Origin: Planctomyces sp. SH-PL62
GTDB lineage: Bacteria; Planctomycetota; Planctomycetia; Planctomycetales; Planctomycetaceae
Length of the DNA stretch: 64,000 bases
Direction: 5' to 3'
Assembly: GCA_945893045.1 (NCBI GenBank)
Contig: CAMDEA010000001.1
Location: forward strand, 1-64,000
The notes beneath the pieces are model-generated. The model was given only the letters and a program-made list of their open reading frames with translations. It made no database searches and had not been told where the DNA came from. Shown in pieces: positions 18,302 to 28,116 of the stretch. The translations under genes and the position numbers were made by a program. Every line of letters begins with the position of its first letter. The first letter of the stretch is position 1.

Positions 18302-19033
18302 TCATTGATAGTCCTGATGCGTCGGCTTCAAGATGAGTTCGGGAACGTGAGCCCGTTTCGGCAGGCAGGCGATGGCGACGACGATTTCCGAAAAATCTTC
18401 GGGCTTGAGGATCGCCGCGCGATGTTCATCGCTGACCGCTTTCGGACGCTTTTCGAGAATCGGTGTGTCAACCTCGCCGGGATAGATCGTTGTCACGCGG
18501 ATGCCGTTCTTGCCATCCTCGTTGGCGACGGCGGTCGAGAGGCCGGACATTGCGAACTTCGACGCCACGTAAGCGATGCCGCCGATTGCGAACGCGCGTT
18601 TGCCGCTGATCGACGAGATGTTGATGATCAGCCCATCCTTTCGCTCGCGCATTTGCGGCAACACGGCATACATGCAGTTGTAGATCCCGGTCGAGTTCGC
18701 AGTCATGACTTCGTCGAACTGTTCCGGCAGCATCTCGGCCATCGAACGGTTCTTGATATTCGTCCCCGCCGAGTTCACCAGAATGTCGATCTGACCAAGC
18801 TGCTGCGTCGCCCAATCGAACAGCGCATTGACGGCCGCTCGGTCGCCGACATCGCAGGCGCGATAAATCATCGCCGGCTGCCGGGACCATTCGGAGGCCG
18901 CCGTCTGGAGTGCCTCTTCTCGCCGTCCCGAAAGGGCCACTCGGCAACCTTCTGATGCCAGAGCTTTGGCGATGCCGTATCCAATGCCGGTGGCCCCGCC
19001 GGTGACGAGAGCAGTCTTGCCTTGCAGTTTCAT
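18302..19033 (-). CDS. Short-chain dehydrogenase/reductase
   Basis: A 243-residue classical SDR. The cofactor-binding glycine motif is TGGATGIG at residues 11-18, followed by NSAG near residue 87 and the catalytic Ser and YxxxK (SISGKRAF, then YVASK). The basic residues in LSGRREEAL after the second strand suggest NADP(H) preference. Substrate cannot be named from sequence. It appears monocistronic, with about 440 gene-free bases upstream and a paired palindrome downstream. Confidence 0.92.
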   Translation of the reverse strand: MKLQGKTALVTGGATGIGYGIAKALASEGCRVALSGRREEALQTAASEWSRQPAMIYRACDVGDRAAVNALFDWATQQLGQIDILVNSAGTNIKNRSMAEMLPEQFDEVMTANSTGIYNCMYAVLPQMRERKDGLIINISSISGKRAFAIGGIAYVASKFAMSGLSTAVANEDGKNGIRVTTIYPGEVDTPILEKRPKAVSDEHRAAILKPEDFSEIVVAIACLPKRAHVPELILKPTHQDYQ

Positions 19034-19113
19034 CGAAGCAGTCTCCTTGAGGTGATCAAATCGGATGGTCCGCCGTCGGCGGATTGCCCGTCTGCGAATT
19101 CACCAAAAAGATC

Positions 19114-19137
19114 GACGGGCAGGAGTGCCCATCCTAC
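19114..19137. repeat. REP half-element ending CATCCTAC
   Basis: This arm (GACGGGCAGGAGTGCCCATC then CTAC) matches the reverse complement of the left arm of the paired element at 55300-55360 with one change. The opposite arm here is degraded: only TTGCCCGTC near 19085 still pairs. Confidence 0.7.
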
Positions 19138-19294
19138 AAGATTGCAGCCCAGCCAGCATCCATTTCACAACGCAGCCGGCTTGATCGTTGGATGATCGGC
19201 GTTCGCTTCCTCGGCAAACGGCGGCCTCCTTCGATCTCGCGGCGATGGAACGAGAGATGGAGAGCCATCAACGGTATCGAGCGAAGCCAGTGAC

Positions 19295-19319
19295 CTCCAT
19301 CCGCTTTACGCGGATGGAG
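19295..19319. repeat. CCATCC hairpin
   Basis: CTCCATCCGC-tttac-GCGGATGGAG, a perfect 10-bp stem with a 5-base loop. It shares the CCATCC...GGATGG core and 5-base loop with four hairpins at 24746-24968. Confidence 0.7.
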
Positions 19320-19476
19320 AATCAGCGCGACGGTGAAATCGCCGCGAGCACCTTCTTCAGGTTCCGCACGAGCTAGCTTCTGGATGCTCGCTCACGACTG
19401 ACGAACCCGCGCCACCGTGATTGCCATTGCGATGGCACAATCAGCGCTCCGCTTGCAGCCGACGACTCGTTAAGCG

Positions 19477-19944
19477 TCACTTGGTCAACACGAAGTCCGC
19501 AGTATTTTTCCCCTCTTTGACCGTAGAAACGACCATCTTCGAGGGTGTTGAATACTTCTCAGGAAATGGGGCAGCTCCGGTTGTGAGTGACACCTTCGCC
19601 CCGGCAGCAGGGTCCGTCGCGCCAGCACCGGCGTTGTTCGACGGTGGCATGATCGTCACTTGGTACGTCAATCCCGGCAAATCGGGACTGCCATCACACT
19701 GCAGCGTGTATTCGCCACTCGCATTGACAACTCCGGTCGCGAGATACCCTCCCTTTTCGGTCGATTGAAAAAGAACCTGCGAGCCTTCTGGAATCGGCTT
19801 TCCTTCAAACGTGACTTTACCGCTCACTTGACCAAAAGGCCCCTTGAACGGTTCAGGTCCGCCTTCCCCACACCCGGCGACAAGTAACATCAACACGACA
19901 GACAGACCAAACGGCTTCACGCTCAGTGCAGACCGAAGCATCAT
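19477..19944 (-). CDS. Lipoprotein with carboxypeptidase-regulatory-like fold
   Basis: About 155 residues. The ATG at 19944 (or the adjacent ATG at 19941) gives a lipoprotein signal peptide with lipobox VAGC (LSVVLMLLVAGCGEG). The mature part, VSGKVTFEGKPIPEGSQVLFQ, is the first strand pair of a transthyretin-like carboxypeptidase regulatory domain. In planctomycetes such small lipoproteins very often sit next to DUF1559 genes, as here: the DUF1559 gene is 92 bases upstream on the same strand. Role unknown; likely surface-associated. Confidence 0.85.
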   Translation of the reverse strand: MMLRSALSVKPFGLSVVLMLLVAGCGEGGPEPFKGPFGQVSGKVTFEGKPIPEGSQVLFQSTEKGGYLATGVVNASGEYTLQCDGSPDLPGLTYQVTIMPPSNNAGAGATDPAAGAKVSLTTGAAPFPEKYSTPSKMVVSTVKEGKNTADFVLTK

Positions 19945-20036
19945 GGTGTTTCTCACGGTAAGGACCGATTCAAACAGAAATCTCGAAGGCAAGCGACGTT
20001 GCCCTCGAGATCAACGAAGTTAGTTGAGAACGCGAC

Positions 20037-20999
20037 TTAGTAGTTTGCAACAGACTTGCCATCGTTGCGAACGGATAGATAGGTCAGAGTATCCATGTTG
20101 ATGTTGTTGTTGATGAAGCGAACGGTTCCATCAGTCATCGCGGTATGTGCTCCGCCAGTGTGTGCAGAGGACATCGGGGTGTTGTACCGCGCATGAGCGG
20201 CCCCTGGCTGCGAACCAATCAAAGTTCTGGACGCGGAATTCGGGGGATATTTCGTGACAATCCGCTGAAGCATCCAAGCACCGTTCCAACTACTGTGAGT
20301 ACCCATCGTCCAGCCCCAGTCGTTTCCAGGTCGTATTTCTCCCGGGGTTCCGGCCGGATCTTTGACCAGGACGCTGATCTCGCCCACGATGATTGTGTTC
20401 GAGCTTCCGTCACTGCAATCTTTGATGCCCTTCCATTTGTTGGAGGGCATGATGCCCCTGTCAGAATAGTAGGCAATGCCGCCTGGAATATAATTGACGC
20501 CGTCATTCCAGTTCACCGTGCTCGCCGCCCCGGCCATCCCAAAATAATGTGGATTCATCAACTGGCCGCACGGCGCGATCATCGTCTCCAACGGAGAGGA
20601 GGGACATAGCAGCCAAGGAAGTTTCTTACCGCCTGCCGCGGCTCTGTTGTTCACGGCAGCGACACCACCGGAACACACCCAGCCTTCATCGGCTTGGTTG
20701 AAATTCCATTGTTTGAACATCGCGTTCTGTTCCATAAAGGGCAGCATTCCAACCCACATGCTGTGAACCCAGCCGCCACCTCCAAGGGGTTCGCCGCCGG
20801 GGAACATCAAATTGGTGTCATGATAGTTGGCCAACCCCAGTCCCACCTGCTTCAGGTTGTTCTTACACTGGGAACGCCGTGCGGCTTCGCGGGCCTGCTG
20901 CACGGCGGGCAACAGCAGAGCAATCAATACGGCGATGATCGCGATCACCACCAGCAATTCAATCAGCGTGAAACCAGATTTTCGGGGCGTCAATTTCAT
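20037..20999 (-). CDS. DUF1559 protein with type II pseudopilin N-terminus
   Basis: A 320-residue member of the DUF1559 family, which is strongly expanded in planctomycetes. The ATG at 20999 follows an AAAGGAA ribosome site. The N-terminus has the prepilin cleavage and methylation signal: basic leader KLTPRKSG, then [20 protein letters not shown] with Glu at position 5. [17 protein letters not shown] follows. The C-terminus has the typical H-x-DG block ([15 protein letters not shown]). It is likely processed by a prepilin peptidase and assembled or anchored in the envelope. Function of the family is unproven. Confidence 0.95.
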   Translation of the reverse strand: MKLTPRKSGFTLIELLVVIAIIAVLIALLLPAVQQAREAARRSQCKNNLKQVGLGLANYHDTNLMFPGGEPLGGGGWVHSMWVGMLPFMEQNAMFKQWNFNQADEGWVCSGGVAAVNNRAAAGGKKLPWLLCPSSPLETMIAPCGQLMNPHYFGMAGAASTVNWNDGVNYIPGGIAYYSDRGIMPSNKWKGIKDCSDGSSNTIIVGEISVLVKDPAGTPGEIRPGNDWGWTMGTHSSWNGAWMLQRIVTKYPPNSASRTLIGSQPGAAHARYNTPMSSAHTGGAHTAMTDGTVRFINNNINMDTLTYLSVRNDGKSVANY

Positions 21000-21475
21000 C
21001 TCGATCGTTCCTTTGAAGTGAAAACAGAATTCCGAGTAACGGTCTATTGCGAGGCCGGTCCTGCGAAACAACAGGTAAATGACACAGGCCGTTGCAAAAC
21101 TTTCGCAACACCAATCGCCCCGAAATCTCTGAGCAAAGAGTTCGAGAAACTCACAAGTTTTAGAACTTTAGAGTCGCACACATTAAGGAGGGATGAAGCT
21201 CTCGGTCATTCCTTAAAATCTCTTGGAAACTAAATTTCAAACAAAATCTTTCAGGTTTTTGAATTCGACTGGACATGTTGTCAAAAACGGACGGCAGCTC
21301 TTGAAAAGTCCAGAATGGATAACCAAAACGAGTTCGTTATTCAAGTTGCACTCGGTTGACACTTACCGCCGTTTAACATTCAGCATCAGCGATTTTCCTT
21401 GCACGGTGGAGTTGGTTGACGGCCGAGAAAGTTCGGTTTCAGTGGTAGCCGATCCGCACTTAATTCTCGTTTGTG
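21000..21475. other. Gene-free, AT-richer intergenic region
   Basis: It lies between the DUF1559 start and the stop of the CRTAC1-like gene. It is visibly AT-richer than its neighbours (for example near 21220-21290). Short open frames have no coding features. It probably holds the DUF1559 promoter, but no confident -35/-10 pair was found. Confidence 0.5.
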
Positions 21476-24400
21476 TCAGGGAGTTTCTTCGTTGATGTTG
21501 CGGCCTTCGTGCTTAGTTGGCGAAATCTTGAGTTGTGCCAGGGGCTTGTTTTCAATCAGCAACCACTGTCGATTGACAGCCAGATTCTCGAAGTCCTGCC
21601 GAAGCCCACTTGGCCAAGTGACTTCCACTAAGTCCACTTTCGTCTTTTCCCCAATTCCGAACACGAGGCACCGCTCGTTCGAGGCTTGGAAACCGTCCCC
21701 GGCGGTCAGTTGGCGCAACCAAGTCTGTTTGCCACTTTGAAGCCGAATACTTGTACCGATCGCGTCCCGACTGGAATCCACGCCAACCAAGCGAAACGAC
21801 AAATAATTTCCGGGACGCTCCGTCCGATTGGTGAGTAGCGCGGCCGGTTCATTCAGTTGGGAAACACAAACGTCTTCCCGCCCGTCGCGGTTCCAGTCGA
21901 TCCGCACCAGCGAGCGTCCGAGATGTTCTCTCTGAAAGAATTCTCCCAGCAACGGACTGGGTATCTCGGCAAACGAACCGTTCCCTTGATTTCGGTAGTA
22001 TTGCGGTGGCATCCGGTAAGGAATCAGTGGATCCAGAGGATCATGGACATGACCGTTCGTGAGAATGAGGTCCGGATATCCGTCGAGTTCTCCATCCAGG
22101 AATTGCGTGCCCCATCCCAGCTTCAGGAAGCTGGAGTCCGCGAGTTTTGTCTGGCGAGATAGATCGCGAAACGAGCCATCCGGTTGCTGGACGTAAAAGT
22201 CATTGAATTGTCGATAAAAGTTGGTGACAAACAGATCGAGCCGACCGTCACCGTTGTAATCTCCCGCCGCGACTCCCATGCAGGCTTTGGAGGCTCCCTG
22301 GTCGTCAAAAGCGAGTCCGTTGAGTAGTCCTTGTTCTTGAAACTTGATCGCGTTGGGGACCATCGTTTGATTGCGGAAGAAGAAATTGGCCGACATGTCG
22401 TTGGCCACAAACAGGCTCAGGTGATGTGAGCCATCGAAGTCGGCGGCAACGACTCCCAGGCCGCGACCATCGGAAGCCACAAGGCCACTGGACTCGGTCA
22501 CATCACGGAATCGGCCATCGCCGAGATTCAAGTAGAGGCGATCCTGTTCCGCCGAGAAATCCAACGGAGCACAGCGAGGATTCTGCCGCTTGTTGCAAGC
22601 ACGCCGTGCCACCTCGACACGTTCGAGATACGTGACGACATACAAATCCGGCAGGCCATCCTGGTTGAAGTCTGCGAAGACACAACTGGAGGTCCAGCCG
22701 CCCGCAATCGTTCCTGATTGGGCCGTGACATCGGCAAACGTGCCATCGCCGTTGTTGCGGTAAAGTTGATTCGCACCGATGTTCCCGACATACAAATCCG
22801 GGAAGCCATCGTTATCAAAATCTCCAACAGTGACCCCTTGGCCGTAACCGATGTCTTGAATTCCCGCTTGGGAGCTGACGTTGAGGAATTGCCCTCGTGG
22901 CTGATCCTGAGAATCGGCCTGGCCTCCGCCGAGATTCCGAAACAACTGGTCGCTCGCGGATGGATCGAACGCCCCGGGAGGTAGCCGGCCTCCTTGAGTA
23001 AAAAAGAGGTCGGGCCAATGGTCGCCATCGTAATCCAGAACGGCCACGCCTCCCCCGTTCATCTCAAACATCGATTCCTGGTCGCCCGACGAGGCACCGT
23101 TGAGGTAAGTGAACTGCAATCCGGAACTGGCGGCATCGTCTCGAAACGCCACGTAGTTGTCTTTGCGAATTGGAGGTTGGCGAGGGTTCGATGGATCGGT
23201 GGGAACGCTGTGATCCGGCAGTGGAAACTGCGAAAGATCAAGTTGAAAGGCCGGGTTCTTGGAGATCGTCGTGTGTGTTTCGGAGGACATCAGCGTGCGA
23301 TGCAACCGCTGTTGCGTTGAGCTGGCCCAATCTGGAAGCGCTCCCTTCTCCATGAGGACCAATTGGCACCATCCCGCCGCTTCCCAATCACGTCCCAGAA
23401 ATTCCAGTTGTTCGACGACGGCTCGAATCTTGTCCAAGTTGCGTTCGCCTGGGTTCACCTCGATTTGAAGTTGGAGCTTCGTCAACCGGTTCGCTCGGTC
23501 GGCAAAAGAGGGCGCTTGCTCGGTCATGCCCAGTTGCGCCAAGACCTGTGACAGACGAAAATTCGCACGCGAGGTATTGGGATCGCGTCGTAAGGATTCC
23601 CAAAAGCAGCGTGCGGCAGATTTCAACTGACCCTGCTTTTCGGCCCAGATCCCCAGGCTCAGCCAGACCTCGGAGCGATCGTCAGCCGAAGTTGGCAGTT
23701 GATCTCGCGCCTGTTCGACTTCTTCCGCGGTCCCTGTCTCAACGAGTAATTCCAGCAGCAGAGCATGAGCATCAACAGACTCGGGATATTTCCGCAGAAT
23801 CGTTTCCAGGATCTCCTTAGCTTTAGCCGGCTGATTGTTCCGCAAGGCATGGATCGCCAAGGGGAAATTCGGCAAAGGGTCATTCGGAACCACCGACAAA
23901 CAGCCTGCGGCAAACTCGGCGGGATTCGCCAGACTCGACTTTCGACTGCTGGCGAAAATCAGGTAATTGGAATTGACGGTTCCCGATCGCAGTCGCTGGA
24001 AGATCAGTTGGCGTGCTTCCCAGGAGCGTCCTTCCAAAGCCAACAGATAGATGAGTTGATCCAAAGTGGCGGGATCATTGGGGGTGGATTCCAAAGATTT
24101 TCGGAGCCACTCTTCGGCTTCCGAAACACGACCGGCCTCAAAGGCCAGCCGGCCCAATTGACTCTGCACGCCGCCGATCAAATGTCTCTCGCTGTCTGGC
24201 ACGCGCTGGAGGTAGGCCATCGCCGCGGCTGGCTTTTTCATCGCCACGCACGCCGAGCCGGCGATCGCGAGCGCTCGCCCCAACACGGGATTCGATTGCA
24301 GCTCTTTGTCCGAAAGCTCAAGTGCCTCCTGATAGTTTCCGCGACTCAGAGCCAGTTCGGCCTTCCGGATGCCGGAGTTTGAAACAGATCCAAACCACAG

Positions 24401-24529
24401 AACGGTGATGAAAATCGCCAACCCGAATACGACAAATTGTCGCGTCTCAGGAACGAGCAATGGTGCAGGCTCGGTCGTAGACGGGTTAAGAGGAACGGCT
24501 TTTCGGTTGGGACTGTTTCGTCGGCTCAT
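21476..24529 (-). CDS. TPR / FG-GAP / UnbV (CRTAC1-like) membrane-anchored protein
   Basis: A 1017-residue protein. A single membrane span lies at about residues 33-50 (FVVFGLAIFITVLWFGSV). Residues about 55-420 are TPR-like helical repeats. Residues about 460-900 hold FG-GAP/VCBS repeats with calcium-type D-x-D-x-DG loops (DYDGDHWPDLFF, DFDNDGFPDLYVGN, DYNGDGRLDLFVTNF). The C-terminus is an ASPIC/UnbV domain (RDAIGTSIRLQSGKQTWLRQL, VTWPSG). It should be anchored with the propeller outside the cytoplasm. It is homologous to the two tandem genes at 25082 and 28117 but clearly diverged. A 61-residue membrane gene overlaps its start by 4 bases. Confidence 0.9.
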   Translation of the reverse strand: MSRRNSPNRKAVPLNPSTTEPAPLLVPETRQFVVFGLAIFITVLWFGSVSNSGIRKAELALSRGNYQEALELSDKELQSNPVLGRALAIAGSACVAMKKPAAAMAYLQRVPDSERHLIGGVQSQLGRLAFEAGRVSEAEEWLRKSLESTPNDPATLDQLIYLLALEGRSWEARQLIFQRLRSGTVNSNYLIFASSRKSSLANPAEFAAGCLSVVPNDPLPNFPLAIHALRNNQPAKAKEILETILRKYPESVDAHALLLELLVETGTAEEVEQARDQLPTSADDRSEVWLSLGIWAEKQGQLKSAARCFWESLRRDPNTSRANFRLSQVLAQLGMTEQAPSFADRANRLTKLQLQIEVNPGERNLDKIRAVVEQLEFLGRDWEAAGWCQLVLMEKGALPDWASSTQQRLHRTLMSSETHTTISKNPAFQLDLSQFPLPDHSVPTDPSNPRQPPIRKDNYVAFRDDAASSGLQFTYLNGASSGDQESMFEMNGGGVAVLDYDGDHWPDLFFTQGGRLPPGAFDPSASDQLFRNLGGGQADSQDQPRGQFLNVSSQAGIQDIGYGQGVTVGDFDNDGFPDLYVGNIGANQLYRNNGDGTFADVTAQSGTIAGGWTSSCVFADFNQDGLPDLYVVTYLERVEVARRACNKRQNPRCAPLDFSAEQDRLYLNLGDGRFRDVTESSGLVASDGRGLGVVAADFDGSHHLSLFVANDMSANFFFRNQTMVPNAIKFQEQGLLNGLAFDDQGASKACMGVAAGDYNGDGRLDLFVTNFYRQFNDFYVQQPDGSFRDLSRQTKLADSSFLKLGWGTQFLDGELDGYPDLILTNGHVHDPLDPLIPYRMPPQYYRNQGNGSFAEIPSPLLGEFFQREHLGRSLVRIDWNRDGREDVCVSQLNEPAALLTNRTERPGNYLSFRLVGVDSSRDAIGTSIRLQSGKQTWLRQLTAGDGFQASNERCLVFGIGEKTKVDLVEVTWPSGLRQDFENLAVNRQWLLIENKPLAQLKISPTKHEGRNINEETP

Positions 24530-24711
24530 GTCGGTTTCCGATCACGCAGCCAACCGAAGATCAAGAAGCCAATCCCGGCCAGCGTCGACACCGCGGCAAA
24601 CGGAATCAGAATGGTTTGTGCATAGATTTGATGAGGAAACCCAATGAGATAGGCATGCGAAAAAGCCTGCTCTCCCGCAAGAATCAGGATGGCTCCGGTG
24701 ACGGTCTTCAT
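24526..24711 (-). CDS. Small two-helix membrane protein
   Basis: A 61-residue protein made mainly of two hydrophobic segments (VTGAILILAGEQAF and ILIPFAAVSTLAGIGFLIFGWL) with a basic C-terminus RDRKPT. Its stop overlaps the CRTAC1-like start by 4 bases (ATGA), so co-translation is likely and the frame is probably real despite its size. No family was recognised. It might help insert or anchor the downstream protein, but that is inference. Confidence 0.65.
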   Translation of the reverse strand: MKTVTGAILILAGEQAFSHAYLIGFPHQIYAQTILIPFAAVSTLAGIGFLIFGWLRDRKPT

Positions 24712-24745
24712 TCCTGTCGATCCTTAAAGAGATTGCCTTCCGCCC

Positions 24746-24968
24746 CCATCCAGCTTGTCTGGATGGAGCGAACGATGGTGAGCTAAGAACGACAAACATC
24801 CCTTGTCTCAGACCCCATCCACCTCGTGCGGATGGTGAAGCAGATCACTCGGGCGGCGAATGCCAAAGAATCTGATTCACCATCCAGACGAGCTGGATGG
24901 GGTCTGGCGAATCAAATTGTTGTCGGGTTAGCACTCCATCTTGGGCTCCATCCAGACGAGCTGGATGG
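24746..24968. repeat. Cluster of four CCATCC hairpins
   Basis: The four units are 24746-24766, 24815-24835, 24880-24900 and 24948-24968. Each is CCATCCAN, a 5-base loop, then the complement ending GGATGG; units 3 and 4 are identical (loop acgag). They occupy most of the gene-free 24712-25081 gap, between the small membrane gene and the end of the tandem CRTAC1-like pair. Nothing else was seen in the gap. Confidence 0.85.
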
Positions 24969-25081
24969 GGACCAAAACAAAAATCTGGAATTCGTTCGTT
25001 TCAGAAAAAATGAACGTCCGCCCCAAGTTCTGTTACAGGACCGGGGGGGCTGACGCCGCCCCGCTCGCCTGTCTCCTCCTT

Positions 25082-28030
25082 TTACGGATTCCGGTGCAAA
25101 AAAACGATCCGACGTGAGCCTTCGACGAGCAGCAGTTCCGAGTCGATGGGGATGGCTTCTTCAAAGAGTTCGTCTGCGCCCGAGGGCCAGGCGACAGAGA
25201 TCGAATCAATCCGTTCGGTCGCACCCAGACCGAAGATCATGACTCGCTCGTTGCTCACCGATAAGCCATCGCCCCCCACGAGCTGCTTCGACCAAGTCTT
25301 CTCGCCCGCTGTCACGCGAACCGTGGCACCAATGGCTTCGCGATCCGATGCCACACCGCGCAGCCTCACACTCAGAAACTTTCCTCGACGCGGGCTTTCG
25401 TTCATCAGCAGCGCGAAGGGAGAGCCGATGTGGCTCACAGCCAAGTCGTCTCGACCGTCGCGGTTCACATCCAGGCGAGCGACGGCCCGACCGATCCAAT
25501 TCCGTGTGAAGTACGGACCAATCTGTTCCGGAGCCGTAAGCGTGAACCGGCCGTGGCCTCGATTCTGGAAAAAGTGCGGCGGCATTTGGAACGAGTTCGC
25601 GTTGGCAAACAGTTCTCCGTTGGCCACGAACAGATCGTCGAAGCCATCCAGATCACCGTCGAGGAACTGCGTGCCCCAGCCCATCGGAGCGTATCCCGCT
25701 TCCGCCAATCCGGATTCTCGAATGCCGTCCACCCACACGTCGCCGGATTGCTGGAGATAAAGGTTATTCAGTTCGCGACTGAAGTTCGTGACGAAGAGAT
25801 CAAGGCGGCCATCTTGATTCGCATCTCCGGCGGCGATGCCCATTGAGGACTTCGCATTGCCGGCGGCGTCATACGCGAGACCGGTCTGCACACCTTGCTC
25901 GATGAACCGCAGCGGCCCGCCCGGCTGGTCTGCGTGATTCACAAAGTAAAAGCAGGCGGTCGTGTCGTTCGCCACGAACACATTGAGCCGGCGGCTGCCA
26001 TCGAAATCAGCGAGCACCACGCCCAGCCCTTTGCCGTTAGGGGCGATGATTCCAGACTCGGAGGTGACGTCGGCAAACCGGCCATCACCGAGGTTCTGGT
26101 ACAGCCGGTCCTGAGCCGCAGGAAAAAGAGTCGGATTGCACTGCACTCGTTCGCTGGCTTGATGCACGCAGTTTCGAGTAAAGACATCCGGGCCGCTCAA
26201 GTAATTCACGACATAGAGATCCTGCAGTCCGTCACCGTTGAGATCACCGAAGGCCGCGCATGAAGTCCAATCCTCTCCCGCCACTCCGGCGCTCTGGGTG
26301 GCATCGCGGAACGTCCCGTCGCCGTTGTTCATCCAGAGCCGGTTCGCTCCGATATTGCCGACATACACGTCCGGAAAACCATCCGAATCCACATCGCCGA
26401 TGCTGGCCGACTGACTGAGTCCGTTCTCGACAAGCCCCGCCGCGACCGTGATGTCCTCGAAGCGCTCGCCACCCACGTTGCGGAAGAGTCGGTCAAGGTG
26501 TTTCGTCTGCCGATCGCTCACCGGCCAGGTGCAGCCTTGTGCGAGATACAGATCGGGCCAGCCATCGACATCGAAATCGAGAGCGCCGACGCCTCCGCCG
26601 CTGAACTCAAACATGCGAGCGACTCCGGACGCCGGATCAGCGCCGTTGTGAAAGAGGAAGTTGATCCCCAACGCACGAGCGCGATCGTTGAATCGGACCG
26701 CGCCGCCGCCGGATTCCGTCGTCCCCTTCGCGAGATCCCGCACGGTCAGAGAATCCCAATCCGGCAGCGGATATTCGTCCGGCCGAATGTTCCAGTCCGA
26801 TTCGCTCGTCCTCACAAAAAGCTGCGTCGGCGGTGACACGTCAGACTGCAACCGGGCCACAGTCGATTGTGCCCAACGGTCCTCCGGAAAGAGCCGCGCC
26901 GCTTCGTGAGACCAGCCCAGCGCTTCCCACGGTCGCTGCAACGATTCGGCAAGCTCCACCGCTTCGCGAAGTCGATCGAGCTGATCCGGAAACGTGCCGA
27001 TCACCGACTCATAACGTTCCAAAAGTTTCGCTCGGCGGGCGCAGGCTTCAGCGCGTAGTGCTTCTCCCATATCGCGGAACAGTTGCGTCAGATGATAAAA
27101 CGCCTGCCGATGAAAGGGATCGAGTTCGACGGCTTGCAGCAGACAGCGGACGGCTCCGCGCTGCTCACCATGACTGCGCGCATAAAGGCCGCGAACCATC
27201 CAGACCAGCGGATGCTCTTCAGAAGAACGACTGAGCGAGCGATTCCAGCGCCGGAACTCATCGTCTGTGCCAACGGACAACAGAAACCATCCGCGACGCG
27301 CTTGTGCTTCGGTCAACTCAGGATCTCGCGCCAGAATCGCCTCCAGCAGTCGTAATGTTTGCTGCGGGTTCGCGACGAATTGCTCGACATTGACACCATT
27401 GAGCAGCGGCAGCGGATCATTGGGGACACCGCTCTGACAGACGCTCAAATAGTTGCCGTCTCCGCCGGTCAAGATCGGATGATTCTCCGACCAGCCTGTC
27501 GTCATCAGGTACTCACGGCGAAAGTACCCTTGCCGGAACAGCTCCAGCACATAGGGCTGAGCCTCGCGGTAACGGTTCTCGAACCGCAGCAACATGGCCA
27601 GATTGTGGTTGGCATCGTGATGGTGCGCATCGCGAGCCACGATCTGACGAAGTACCTGCTCGGCCTCGCGAATGCGACCCGCATCGAGCAACCGGTCGGC
27701 GTGGTCGTAGACCCGATCAAGCGGCGCATCTGCCGCTGGAGGGGAATCGCACGGCTGACGCCGATAGCTAGGCTGAGTGCGTTTCAGTTTCGTTTCCGCT
27801 CGTGCCGCCAGCATCATCCCTTCGTCGCGCGCCGAGCCTTCACGAACAGCCTGCCACGCCAGCTTCGCGGCTTCCTCGAATCGCTCGCCGGCGAGCAACT
27901 CGGACACCTCCTGAAGCATTCGATCCGCATCGGTCTCGATCGGCCGAATCCATTGGCTCACTATGAGAATCGCCACAACGCCGACCACCAGTCCGGCGGC
28001 AATGCGTTTCAGCCAAGGGGATCCAAACAT
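25082..28030 (-). CDS. CRTAC1-like TPR/FG-GAP/UnbV protein, tandem paralog A
   Basis: A 982-residue protein. Residues 1-28 hold a short basic segment and one membrane span (IAAGLVVGVVAILIVSQWI). TPR-like repeats fill about 30-400. FG-GAP/VCBS repeats follow (DFDVDGWPDLYLAQG, DVDSDGFPDVYVGNIGANR, DANQDGRLDLFVTNF), and the ASPIC/UnbV domain is C-terminal (DREAIGATVRVTAGEKTW, FGLGATERIDSISVAWPSG). It is closely similar end to end to the gene at 28117, so the pair is a tandem duplication. The cytoplasmic side is tiny; the bulk is predicted periplasmic. Role unknown, possibly surface recognition or assembly. Confidence 0.9.
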   Translation of the reverse strand: MFGSPWLKRIAAGLVVGVVAILIVSQWIRPIETDADRMLQEVSELLAGERFEEAAKLAWQAVREGSARDEGMMLAARAETKLKRTQPSYRRQPCDSPPAADAPLDRVYDHADRLLDAGRIREAEQVLRQIVARDAHHHDANHNLAMLLRFENRYREAQPYVLELFRQGYFRREYLMTTGWSENHPILTGGDGNYLSVCQSGVPNDPLPLLNGVNVEQFVANPQQTLRLLEAILARDPELTEAQARRGWFLLSVGTDDEFRRWNRSLSRSSEEHPLVWMVRGLYARSHGEQRGAVRCLLQAVELDPFHRQAFYHLTQLFRDMGEALRAEACARRAKLLERYESVIGTFPDQLDRLREAVELAESLQRPWEALGWSHEAARLFPEDRWAQSTVARLQSDVSPPTQLFVRTSESDWNIRPDEYPLPDWDSLTVRDLAKGTTESGGGAVRFNDRARALGINFLFHNGADPASGVARMFEFSGGGVGALDFDVDGWPDLYLAQGCTWPVSDRQTKHLDRLFRNVGGERFEDITVAAGLVENGLSQSASIGDVDSDGFPDVYVGNIGANRLWMNNGDGTFRDATQSAGVAGEDWTSCAAFGDLNGDGLQDLYVVNYLSGPDVFTRNCVHQASERVQCNPTLFPAAQDRLYQNLGDGRFADVTSESGIIAPNGKGLGVVLADFDGSRRLNVFVANDTTACFYFVNHADQPGGPLRFIEQGVQTGLAYDAAGNAKSSMGIAAGDANQDGRLDLFVTNFSRELNNLYLQQSGDVWVDGIRESGLAEAGYAPMGWGTQFLDGDLDGFDDLFVANGELFANANSFQMPPHFFQNRGHGRFTLTAPEQIGPYFTRNWIGRAVARLDVNRDGRDDLAVSHIGSPFALLMNESPRRGKFLSVRLRGVASDREAIGATVRVTAGEKTWSKQLVGGDGLSVSNERVMIFGLGATERIDSISVAWPSGADELFEEAIPIDSELLLVEGSRRIVFLHRNP

Positions 28031-28044
28031 ACGAACTCCACTCA

Positions 28045-28096
28045 GTAGCCGCGTTCGCCAGAACGCGGCCGGCCCGCACTCTGGCGAGTACGGCGT
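28045..28096. repeat. Degenerate REPIN-like element between tandem paralogs
   Basis: The left arm starts GTAGCCGCGTTCGCCAGAAC with an internal CGCGTT-cgccag-AACGCG hairpin. The right arm carries a matching CGCACT-ctggcg-AGTACG hairpin in inverted order. It lies in the 86-base gap between the two CRTAC1-like genes. Confidence 0.65.
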
Positions 28097-28116
28097 CTCC
28101 GAAGCGAGAAAGACTT

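Larger units (their letters stand above)
19034..19476. other. Intergenic region with dispersed palindromes
   Basis: No convincing gene is seen. The region contains a REP-like half element at 19114-19137 and a perfect hairpin at 19295-19319, and otherwise nothing recognisable. The SDR promoter should lie near its right-hand start. Confidence 0.6.

Noticed and set aside
21223-21495. 90-codon plus-strand frame in the 21-kb gap
   Set aside because: No ribosome site, no family features, and it overlaps the end of the CRTAC1-like gene.
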